Below, piece after piece: positions 35,201 through 47,200 of a DNA stretch of 64,000 nucleotides. Within the stretch, counting starts at the first letter, position 1; each line of letters starts with the position of its first letter. Source of the stretch: Pieris napi (taxonomy: Eukaryota > Arthropoda > Insecta > Lepidoptera > Pieridae); the NCBI RefSeq assembly GCF_905475465.1, contig NC_062235.1, positions 10,922,001 through 10,986,000 of the forward strand. Reading direction: 5' to 3'. The position numbers were made by a program, and so were the translations under genes. The notes beneath the pieces are model-generated. The model saw only the letters and a program-made list of their open reading frames with translations, made no database searches and was not told the origin of the DNA.

Positions 35201-38200
35201 TACACCACAGCGTCATCTGGTAAGCCATACTGCTGTCTGGTGGTGATCACTATGGATTGGGGTACTTCTTCGCCAGTTGCCGCTTTGTTGTTCGTCTGGG
35301 TTGTCGCCAGGCCATTTTGGAGGATCACTCCGTTGACTGTCGTCTACAAAGAGATAGCAATATTGTACAAGGTCCTCGATTTCAGGAAAATATGTATGCG
35401 CTATGGACTCATCATAACCATTGGGGTATTAGGAGAAACATACTACATTACGTCCCACATTTAAAATAAAACACATTCTGATTTAAATGTTTTCTATACA
35501 ATTAAATATTTTACTTTAATTTTAAACGGCCACATTTACGATTTTTATAAATTAATCTAATATATAAAATTCTCGTGTCGCGGTGTTTGTAGTTGAACTC
35601 CTCCGAAACGGCTTGACCGATTCTCATGAAATTTTGTGTGCATATTGGGTATGTCTAAGAATCGGACAACATCTATTTTTCATCCCCCTAAATGTTAAGG
35701 GTTATTACTTTTAATATTTTTTATGATATATGTAGCATTAAGCAAAAAGCAAAAATACATACAACCCTTAATTTTCAACCCTCTACGATCAGCCCCTATT
35801 TTTATTATAGTAGATCGTTATATTTATTAAACTAATAATGTTTCCTAGAAGTAATATACATGGCAAGACAACGTTTGCGGGGTCAGCTAGTATCTAATAA
35901 AATAAAATAAATTTAGTTCAGTTTGAATCCTATAATTGTCAATACATTATGTTTTGCAACGTTGTGTGGCACAAATTCCTGTGTTATTGTTTCGTAAACA
36001 CACCGAATTGCGCACCCGCAATGATTCAACATACGTCATACCAATAACATTTTAAAAATAAATGTTTTTTATTATTATTTATTTATTTATTAACACTTCG
36101 TTGCATATACATAAATATAGTAGGTACAATTGACATAATTACATAAAAAGGAGAGCAACTGGCGGCCTTATCGCTTTCGAGCGATCTCTTCCAGGCAACC
36201 ACTGTGAGAAAAGTGCAAAAATACATGTATTACATATAGTTGTTGAGAAAAAGAAACCAAACAGGAATAAAAAACAAGCTAATAAAGGATACATGAAAAA
36301 AACATTAATACCTATAATAATTAATTATTGTGACGATTAGTAATAAAAAATAGTTTATCAATGTGTCTTTAGGAAAAAAACTCTAATAAAAAATATTTTT
36401 TGTTTACATTTTGTCAAACAACAGACGTAATATCATAGATTATTATCGTTTTCCGGTTACTGTGTAAGATTCCATTGTAACTATTTCCGACAATGGAAAT
36501 GTACGCTACGTTTCGCATCGGTTCACGATATACTATTGTTTTCAAATCTGCTGTTTTACTCAAGAAATGCAATTCTATTTTAATCAATGTTCACTCAGGA
36601 TCATTCATTAAGAATGGTGAGAGTCTGGCTAACGAAAGTAGATACTGCATAGTAGATTTGCAAACTTTTTATATGACAACACTAAAGTTAGTACGGTCAA
36701 AATGTCTTGATATTTTTTTATTTGAAATAGGTACATATTAGTTTTAGTTACTTTAGATAATGTTATTGTTCTTTTACAGATAGTCTTGAGATTATTAGCC
36801 AACGGTTATGAATTTAAGAAAAACAAAAATGAACGTTCATTATTATTAATTGAACGACATGATATAGCTGCATGGAGACATCGCTTTTTGCGTACCATTG
36901 CATCGAAACGTGCAGAAGGCAAGCCAATAATCTACTTAGATGAAACTTATGTCCACAAAACCTATAAGCCTAAAAATTGCAAGCATCCACTAGTATAATA
37001 AAAATGAATGTCAAAGTATCAAAGTGAGTTGTTCCAACTTTCCATTTTACTTTAGGGCTAATGCCCATGGCCATGCTAATATTTTTTAAATTTGCCGCGC
37101 TTTTTCAGTATCAAGTTTCATTAGCCAGACGCTAGTAAGCGTATTGACTTTACGATAAAAATTTCGTTCACTCCCTTAAATCAGTAGTTAATTAATCGAA
37201 TTGCGTCGGGCTTCACCTATATAATTTTTACTCAAACATTAAAATGAAAGTAATTAAGTAAAAAGGGAGCGTTCAAGTATAACATAACGAATTTTGGAGG
37301 GGGGGGTCTTCTTGTACAACGTTACGTTGCGGGGCGGGGATTGAATTACGCGTTATTGTTTTCGACTTTCCAGTACTTTACACCACATAATGGTAGCTTT
37401 TAGGTATAAAGAATCACTAGGTCGTCACAAAACGTTTTACTATACTTGGTTACGGTACTGTACTTAAGTACAGAAAAACGTTACGGCGCGTTACACGGGG
37501 GGGATCCTAAATTTCCAAAAATTGCGTGACGTAATACTTGAACGCTCCCAAATAAGAAATTCAAGTACCTACCTGTATTTGTCCGGAAGCAATCATAGTT
37601 TCAATCGGCGTAGTGGTGGGCAGCTCTGCTACTTTCATTGATATCTCGAGGGGACGCGCTGCTCGCACAATTTCCTTAATCTCTTTAATATCTGTGTGCT
37701 CGACGAGTGGCGACAAATCGGTCGCATTGATCACAGCAACGTTATCCGCCAAAATTCCTAAGTTATTCGATTTCACCTTGTCACTTAGAATTAATCTCTC
37801 CTGCAAATGTGGGAACATCTGCTTATGGTCTCCCACAAAGTATGTGTGCGGCATATAAGCCAACTTCTCGCTGTATTGGCTGGCCAATTCCAGAGGTGAC
37901 GTCACAGCATCCGTCACCAAGTAGTCCATATAACTAGCCCCACTGGTGCCGGGGTACCCCAACCACATCACTTGTACCGGCGCCGGCCTCAATGCGAATA
38001 TTTCATTCCTAGCTCCCTTTGTGTATCCATTCATATTCACGAGGATATGAATGCCGTCTCCGTATATTTTATCGGCTGCCTTTCCGTTACATGGCAGCTG
38101 AGATAAATCTATAAAATGTTCAGCCTCGTGTGCGATCTTGGACCGGAAGGTAGTGCCGTCATCCGGACTGAGAGCGTAACAAAATATCTCAACTTTGGAC

Positions 38201-41200
38201 CGGTCATGCAACCCCGGTACCGACTGCATGAGGTGAGACGTTGGATGATTGCCAAAATCGCTGCTCACGTATCCGATACGCAGACGGCCTTGTAACTCGC
38301 GGGGGAATTTGAATAGCGGCTTGTGTAGAACTTGAACCTTTTCCAGGCATAAGTTCGCGTGACGGGCGGCGATGGCCTTCCTGAAATCATGCGACAGGGG
38401 ATACAACATCGAGTGATGCGGATGAACTGAAGGCAATCTATTCTTCTCTAATTGTTCAGCAACAATGCTGACTAATTTCTTCATCCTAGCCTCATAGTCG
38501 GTCCAATCGCAAACAATTTGCAGGCAATGCGCCAAGTTGCAATAGGCGTCAGGGAAGTCCGGTTTAAGTTTCAACGCCGTCCGGTAAGACTGGATGGCCT
38601 CGGGAATGTTCCCAGAGTCCTTGTGAATGCTGGCAAGGTTACTGTGCGCGTCGGCAAAGGCGGGATTTATTTGAATCGCTCGCGTGTAGCATTGCAACGC
38701 TCCGGCGACATCTTGCATCTCCTTCAGGGTGTTTCCCATGTTACTGTACGCATCAGCGAATGTCGGCTGAATACGGATAGCCTCCTTGTAATGCATGAGT
38801 GCCTCGTTAAGTTTTCCCTGCTGTTGTAAAACTGAGGCCAAATTGCTGTGGGCGGCAGCGAATTCTGGGAAAACTTCTAACGCCTTTAAGTATAGGCGCG
38901 TGGCTTCTTCTATGTATCCTTGTTCTCGCTTTATGTTCGCCAAGTTGTTGAGAGAATCTGCGTGTGATGGACATAATCTGAGAGCTGTGTTGTAGCATTC
39001 TTCCGCATCGGCCACTTGACCCTTTTCTTTAAGCGCATTCGCTAAGTTACAATATGCGTCAGGGAAATTAGGTTGAAGTTCAATCGCTCTTCTGTATGTG
39101 TCGACGGCTAAGTCGATGAGTCCTTGCTCGTAATAGACGCACGCTAAATTTCCGTGAACAACGGCATTGTTGGGAGATAGGTTAAGTGCTCGTAAGTATG
39201 CAGCTACAGCCCTGTTTAACAAAAAACGTGAGATAAAAAATGCCTTTGCGTGCAGAATTGCGTGCGTGGGCTTTACATAAAATAAAAGTTCACCTGTCAA
39301 AAATTCTAGCTTCTTTGAGTACATTTCCAAGATTTATGTATGCGTCTAAAAAGTTGGGGTCCAACGCCACTGCCTTTTCAAAATGGTGAATTGCCAACCA
39401 GATTTCACTTTGTGCGTTAAAAACGCAACCTAAGTTACTCCATGCTACTGCAAAGTCTGGCCTTGTTTCAATGGCTTTCAAGTAACATGCCTAAACACAC
39501 AAAAGTAATATATTAGTATAGGATCGTCAAACGGAATTTTACCATGATGAATATTGAGATGTATTTTACGCCAAAATGTTCAACTACACCAGAGCTGTAG
39601 TTGAAATTGGGTGACATTTAACTTTAAATTGCGATGACCACCGAATATCAACCACGTCAATACCATTACGCAAAGTGCACCCTACTATCGAAGCTACGCT
39701 GACTGCGAGGACACATCAGTAGGAAATGCAAACGACGATAACTACAATAACTCCCAATCTACGACCAAACAGAGAAAAAGATTAGTGAAGACGCTTCCAC
39801 TTCCTATCCGATGGAAGATGGTCACGACAATGAACAATCAAATATCACGCGTTCTCCGAAACCTGTCATATCATTTCTGGCAAACCTTGTACACTTTACC
39901 TGCGTTACACAGAATGTTGTCATCGCAGCGTGATTGCGGAGTACCAACCATAACCCAGCTAGATACAGCGGCAGTCACACCTACTGTCTTACCAGACAAC
40001 ACCTTGTGAAAATATAACAGAATTAGTCGATTTTGAGTCAAACTAGTTCAGCCGATTCACGTCTATCATGTATCATTAATGTATACTTGAGGATCTTTTG
40101 CCAGCTCACACTGTCATTGAGCAGAGTCTTCGGGCAACATGTGGATGACCAAATAATATTGCAGAAATAAACATAACACACTACGTCATACCACTAGTGA
40201 ATAAAACGCTACTTGATCCTCATTAGTATTAAGAAATCACTACAAGCACAATTCAAAGTATAACTAAATTGAAGAAAACAGGATTTTACCAATATCATTC
40301 ATCTACATTTACTATTATCATTAAAGTAATCTCCGTTATCCTATCATCTGCCATACAATGTTTATAATATTTTATAGCTTAAAGCATATTAATTCAAACA
40401 TTGTATGTAAGATTGGTGTAAAATTTACGCAGATGCCCGTAACAATATATCAACGACATTTATCGTCAGTTGATATTATTGCAACAGTTTGAAAATAATG
40501 AAAGGAGCGGGCGGGTGTCTCAAATATCAGCCCCCGTTCCCTTCCGCTGCCACAATAATGGTTTAAACAGTTGAACTATTAAAAAATCAATAAAGCTCCA
40601 AACAGACGTTGAAACCATTACGTAAGCTACGCTCATGCAGAGAATACGTTTTACGCAATTGCAATGTTCGCTGATGGAACAGAGAGTACTCTAATTTAAA
40701 ACGACACAAAGGCAAGAGACAAGAGAATCCTGTTAACTTCAGAGTAAACCAGAAAGCAAAGCAAAATACTATTTACCTTTGCCTCGTCGAGACGTCCGAG
40801 AGCCTTGAGCAAATTGCCCAAATCGCTTCTAACGCAGTAAAGATCCTGGAACAATATTGCATTATTGCATTTACTGTCGCTAAACATAATAATTAAATAG
40901 ATAGTATTTGTTTCTATGTTTATTTTTAATTTGTGAATAAGATACTAAATATAAACATGAGTTATTTAAATTATTACATTTTTAATATCGTATAATTATA
41001 AATAAAATGCAATAATGCATATTATTTCAAATTAGAGTTTTTAAATTGTCGTAACTTGATTTGTTTGTTATATTGTCTCAAAATTCATATGCATTTTTGA
41101 TGTGAAACTTCTTTGGCAAACTAATTTTTATGTCTTGTTCATATTAATTATAATCTGACATGTTTTTATACGCACTTTTTTTTATTCAAACAAAGCATGA

Positions 41201-44200
41201 TCAATTTTATTATATTGCGAATGGCAACACGCCCAGTTGTGAGTGATTATGGAACACGGAAATTAATGTTCTGACCTTGGTCGCTTTGTAACATTTATCT
41301 TAGCTAAACAATTTACAACTTGTGTCATTTTTATCACTATGATTTTTATATTTATTATATTTACAGTGAAATAATTGTTCTAGCTAATTGTATTATTCTG
41401 CGAGTTCGTTGCGTAAATAACAAACAACCATAGTATGTCAAAAATTTTAAGCGTAAAAGCGTTATTTTCAACTATATATTTAGGTAGAATTATTAACGTG
41501 ATACCCTAAAATCAACCATTCAATTTCAGTCAGTGTGATAATAAAAGATACAAAGAATATATGAAACTAAATGACTTGAAAACATTTCAATCGACATCTT
41601 TGTTTTATTCAGCAAGCGACGGACCAGTGTTCAAATGACTTTGTAAAGTACTCGATGCGAGTATTAAACTTTTGAAGCAGTAATAAATTATTATAAATAT
41701 TTAGTACATCAAACGTGTTTGTCATTACAATACCGGCAAAGAGCTTTGTGTATTTAAATAAACGAAACATTTCCACTGCCCGCATATAACCGTACTATTT
41801 AAACAACTTCAAGGTGACATTGTTTTGTGCCCTCAACGTACTCTGTCATACATAAAACTGTAGCGATGTAGTGAGTACATACATTAATTAGACTGACAAA
41901 GACAAATTAGAGATAATTGATTTAATCAGTTCCTATCACATGTTAAGAATATCATTAAGACTCCTTGACAGACCTTTTATAATCGAAAGACGAAGCCTTT
42001 TTTCGAAGTACAAAATATTATAAACGATTTTAAAACAATTGGTGACTTTCACCAGTATAATACGCGAAATAGAACTAATTTGAGTGAACGACCAACCAAC
42101 CAGGCTCCAGAAGATAAAACACTCCTTATATGAAAATTGTATTAGTTTTTACAATAAACTCCCAAGCGAAATTCGAGAATTATCACTATAAATTCAAAAC
42201 TCGTTCAACGTTTATTAATCAATAAAGCTTTCTATAAATTTGACAAATACTTGAATGATCCTATTTCTTGGGATTGATTTGCTCCAGTTCAAACAATTTG
42301 TATGACTCAAAATTTAGCGATTAAAAAGAGTGGTGGAAAATTTATTGCCAGTTCTTCTTGCCCGCTCTACGCCCTTGACTTGGGAACTGGTAGTAAATTT
42401 AAATTTACAATTAATTTAACTTTATTATTTTTACGTTTATAAGTGTACTTGTTTACCTATATGAATAAAGATATTTTGAGTTTGAGTTTGACGAATCTTT
42501 GAATAGGTTCTGTATGAATTAAACTCGCTTCACAGAGACTTCTCTTGATTTAATCAGCTTCCATCATCTGTTATATTATCATTAAGACGTATGACAGTCC
42601 ATTGATAAACGAGCGAATTACTTTTTTAGAACGACTTGCCTAGCCTTGAATACTAATAGATAATAATACATAATTACTAATTGAGAAATCTTATATACAT
42701 CTGGTTTATAAATTGTATTCAAACTAAATTGAATACAAGTTATACGATGAGGTAATATAATGGATATATTTTTCACAATCTACAAATACTCCTAAAGACG
42801 TCTTGTACTTTAGACACTAAAGGTCGACACGTCACAAATATAATGTATTTTCGTCATGAAACTTCGTTACTTGATTTCGTTTGAATCTCACTCAACACCC
42901 TGTTACGAAAGAACCCTGTAACGGGATTAATTTAGAACGCCCGAACCCAATAACCTATCTCAATCTATAATAGTAATCTTAATCCAAATGTTGTAAAACG
43001 TGTAAAACAACAACCGACGGATTGTAATAGCCATCTTTCGATACAAGCTATCCATTGTTAGTATTTCATCAGTTAGCATCATTAGTTACACCAGTTTTTT
43101 AAATAATTAAAAAACTGTTTGTTATGTTTTAAACATACACATGTATATTTTAATGTTATTTGTACGGTTTTATTAACTTTATTTGAAAAAATGAGTGAAA
43201 ACTCGGTAAAATGGAACGACAAAGAGCATTTTATCCGTCGCCAAAAATGGATTGTCTTCGTAGGGTTTGGTTATTGGGATGCAGATAGGAGATCGATCGA
43301 CTGTCACAGTGATTGCAAACAATCTGAGATTGTGGATTGATTATTGGGTTCGGGCGTTAGTAAGATCTTATCATAACGACTCCCGTAACGTCAGGAACGT
43401 TTGGTTTTGATATACGGGAGTCGTGCTTAGCGGTAAATCTCATATGAATCTTATTATTGCACTGATTCGTCGTCTATCATCCTTTATTTAGGCTTTAATG
43501 ACGGCAGAAAGCTGTGTAATCTAATTTATCTTTTATCAATAATTAAGACGTTTATTAATCAAAATGTTTGTTTAAACAAATCTTGTTTGTATTGAATATT
43601 GTAAACGTTTGGGTATGCATATTTATTATCAAAGAAAACGAGAGATAGACGTAACACTCTCATATCTTGTAAGGAATTATCTGATAAGATGATAAAAAAT
43701 GATGTGTCTTTAGGTAGTCGCGAGTACTAAATGCGAGTACATATATTATAAATCAAAAGTTTAATTGATTTTTACAAAATGACATGTTCTTCCATATAAA
43801 ATATACAAATTAGTATACAGCCTCTAATTTCGAACCTGCGAAAACTAATATATTTAAACTATACATATTCAAAATGATTAGCGTTTAACCATAATATACT
43901 CGTTACCTCTACGAGTATATGGTATATATAGTAATATGTTAGTATATATTGTCGAAGATAGAGAAAATACAATTATATTGCAAATAATTATAATAAATAA
44001 ACTTTACTTAATTCGCCATTTCTCCTTCACGTTAGTGCGTTAAACGACTATTCTAACGTAAAATACAATAGCGTTCCAGATTAGACAAACGTATTCCAAC
44101 TTTCCATGGCATTTAAAAAGGAGATTCGGGACAAACCTTCGCCGATAACGTGGCTAAATAAGGCAGGCAGCAATTAATTGATAGCCAGACTGAACATCCT

Positions 44201-47200
44201 AGACAACACTAAATTTCCGTAATAAGTAAATGTACATATTTTTTATTAACTTTTTACTTATTACTAGTTTGCAGATCATGTTACATTCACTTCCTTAGCT
44301 TAGAATGTAGTATTTACTAGTAAGAACTGTTACTAATTATTTTCTTATATGTACATATATACATTTAAAAGCAAAAGAGAGTTGTATGAATTTTTGTATT
44401 GTCATTGTACAAATGAAACCCTCAATATTTATTAATATCTCAAAGTATAAATATCAAAACCTCTTTTGAAGAAGTATACATATAAATAAAGTGTTAATTA
44501 AATTATAAAAGTCATGAGTAATCATTGAACAATTCCGCAATAATAATATTATGTGCTTATCTATCAGTCTTGGTCAAGGTTCTGATATATTACAGTATAT
44601 TATTATTATAAACTAGATATAGGTATGTTTGCCTGTATAATACAATTACACAATAATTTTTCATTTTAAATTATAAACAAACCTACAGAAATAACAATTG
44701 TTATTATGTCCTAAATATCTGTATTAAAGGAATACATAAGAACAGGAACATAAGAGTTGTTAAAGACATGCACATATAGAAAATGTTTAATATCATAGTC
44801 CTAATAAAAATATATACCCATGTGAAACAGGTTATTCCCTAGTCTATGAGTCTCAAGTAGTTATATGTCTACTAGCTAAAAAACCCGGCTTCGCCCGGGA
44901 GTTGATATAAGATGACGTGCTAGAGTCGAAATAAAAAAATAAACTATGACGTAAAAAGTAAAAAAAAAGTTTATTGAAAACGTTTTCTCATTATTTACAA
45001 TACTTGTTTATAAACAACATTTTTCATTTTATTGTCCGGAGTATATATACATAAATTTTTCGGATTTCCTACTCTTGAGCAAGCTACATATAGCTGACCG
45101 TGAAAGACGCAGGATTCTTTGAGGTTAATGCCACAATATTTTAAAGTTTGTCCTTGCGCTTTGTTAATTGTAAAACTAAAGGCTAATTTTATTGGAAACT
45201 GCAGTCTTTTAAATTGAAATGGCAATTCCGAAGAGATCAGAGGTATTCTAGGTATAAATACTGTCTGTCCTTTGGTCTTTCCAGAAATAAGTTCAGCTTC
45301 AATGATATTATTCGATAGCTGTTTTACGATCATTCTAGTTCCATTACATAATTTTGGGGAGTTGAGATTTCTGAGTAGTATGATTGGAGTTCCAATTTTC
45401 AGACGAAGGCAGTGTAATGGCATTCCTGGTACTTGTAAAGAGTTTAGAAATTCAGTGGGGAAGTTGACACTTTCTTCAATGGATACCATCGTGTCGATCG
45501 ATTTATATATTTTCTCTTCACCAGGTATTTTCTTTAGAATATTAAAATTGATATCGTCAACAATATTATTTTTAGTGGCCAAAATTGCTCTTTGAAATAA
45601 CCACTCTGCATTAGTATAGTTCTGAATAATATTTGGATAAATTTTGTCGATTAGTTCGTCTTCAGTAGTGACTATATTACAGAAATCACTATTAAGTTCA
45701 ATGAGGCCGGTCGTTTGGTCAGTAGGATATGTACCTTCGCCGATTTGTAAAAGTATTTTAGCAAATTGTCCTGTTGTTTCATCTCTTGATAATTCAACTC
45801 TCATGTTTTTTGTTAATTGCAGTATTTGTACTTGTGGCCAGAGATGTGATTTTTTCAAGCATGCATTGATCTCGTCTGCTGATGTTGACTTGGGAATAAC
45901 TGGAAGTGTTTGTCGAAAATCTCCTGAGAGTATGAGTAGAGCTCCTCCCATTATTTCAGAGTTTTTTCGCAATTCTTGTTCCTTATATCTTTAGAAACAC
46001 GCCCTTTAGATTAAAACGGGAACTTTCTAGCTTCTGTAGCGGTAGCGTATGTAGTAAAGGCGCGAAATTTAAAAACCTAAATTTTTTAATGTTTTGAGAA
46101 CTAATTTGGATAACTAAAATTATGTCGCTTTAACTCCAAAATATAAGTTAGCTAATGACGTATAAATACACAAAATTTAATAACTTTATTATAGCAACAA
46201 ATTAAATTTAAGACTTTATTGAAATTGGAATTTTAAATTTCGTGTCACTACTACACATGCTACAATTGCTCGCAACGCTTTTGGAAATGCAACCCAAACA
46301 ATCGTTGTCCTGAATGAAGTTCAAATATTCGATAACAGATGGCGCCACTATACTTAATTTCCAAGTTGTAGGGTTGGAAAGTTCCTTATATCTTTAGAAA
46401 CACGCCCTTTAGATTAAAACGGGAACTTTCTAGCTTCTGTAGCGGTAGCGTATGTAGTAAAGGCGCGAAATTTAAAAACCTAAATTTTTAAATATTTTGA
46501 GAACTAATTTGGATAACTAAAATTATGTCGCTTTAACTCCAAATCCTGAATGAAGTTCAAATATTCGATAACAGATGGCGCCACTGCACTTAATTTCCAA
46601 GTTGAAGGGTCGGAAAGTCCCTTATATCTTTAAAAACATGCCCTTTAGATTAAAACGGGAACTTTCTTGTTCGAGGGGGGATAAAGGACTATCACACCAC
46701 ATAAGTCCCTTTATCGTGTCGGGACTCCTTTTTAAGTTTTATCGGCACGCACATTTTATCGACTTAGTTTTATTATATATATAGATATACGTTTGAAGTG
46801 ATCATACACTCTTGAAGACTAGCCCCAATCATATAAATTAAATCAGTTTTTTGCACTCATTTACGTAAACACTTTTGTCCCTTTCTGTCTAATTGCGGTA
46901 ACCCTGTTCTTAAATGAGACAGATACTTTAGTTGAAAAGGTGCAATTAGACTTGTTCATTTATGAATATCATTTAATGCAATTGAGGACTTATAGTATGC
47001 ATATAATATGATTTTAAACACACACTGGACAAATAGTTTAAATATAAAAATTACTTACAGCATTATACTGCAGAGCAGTCACATATGCTTGCACAGCTTG
47101 CTCCATGTCACCAGCTGCCACCAGAGCAGCTGCCAGGTTAATGTACCCATCAATAAAGTCTGGCTTTAGCCTTACAGCATGGCGATAGTTCTCCAGCGCT

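Larger units (their letters stand above)
44872..46785 (-). mobile_element. 5'-truncated Helitron (1914 bp) in Ogt intron 3
   Basis: On the minus strand the element starts TCTATATATATAATAAAAC (46785) after an A. It ends with a hairpin (cccgggcgaagccggg) and then ttttttagctag, with T as the next host base. All are Helitron hallmarks. It encodes the C-terminal half of a PIF1-like helicase but has no Rep nuclease. Its 5' third is built of partial tandem copies. Confidence 0.88.

Noticed and set aside
35066..35464. Plus-strand frame of 132 codons
   Set aside because: It lies antisense to Ogt exon 7 and reflects that exon's codon bias; there is no independent evidence.
39785..40009. Plus-strand frame in Ogt intron 4
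   Set aside because: No domain, no splice context and no repeat match; likely chance.
45952..45972. Helicase start at 45972
   Set aside because: That codon is TTG; the protein is in any case a 5'-truncated remnant, so no true start exists there.
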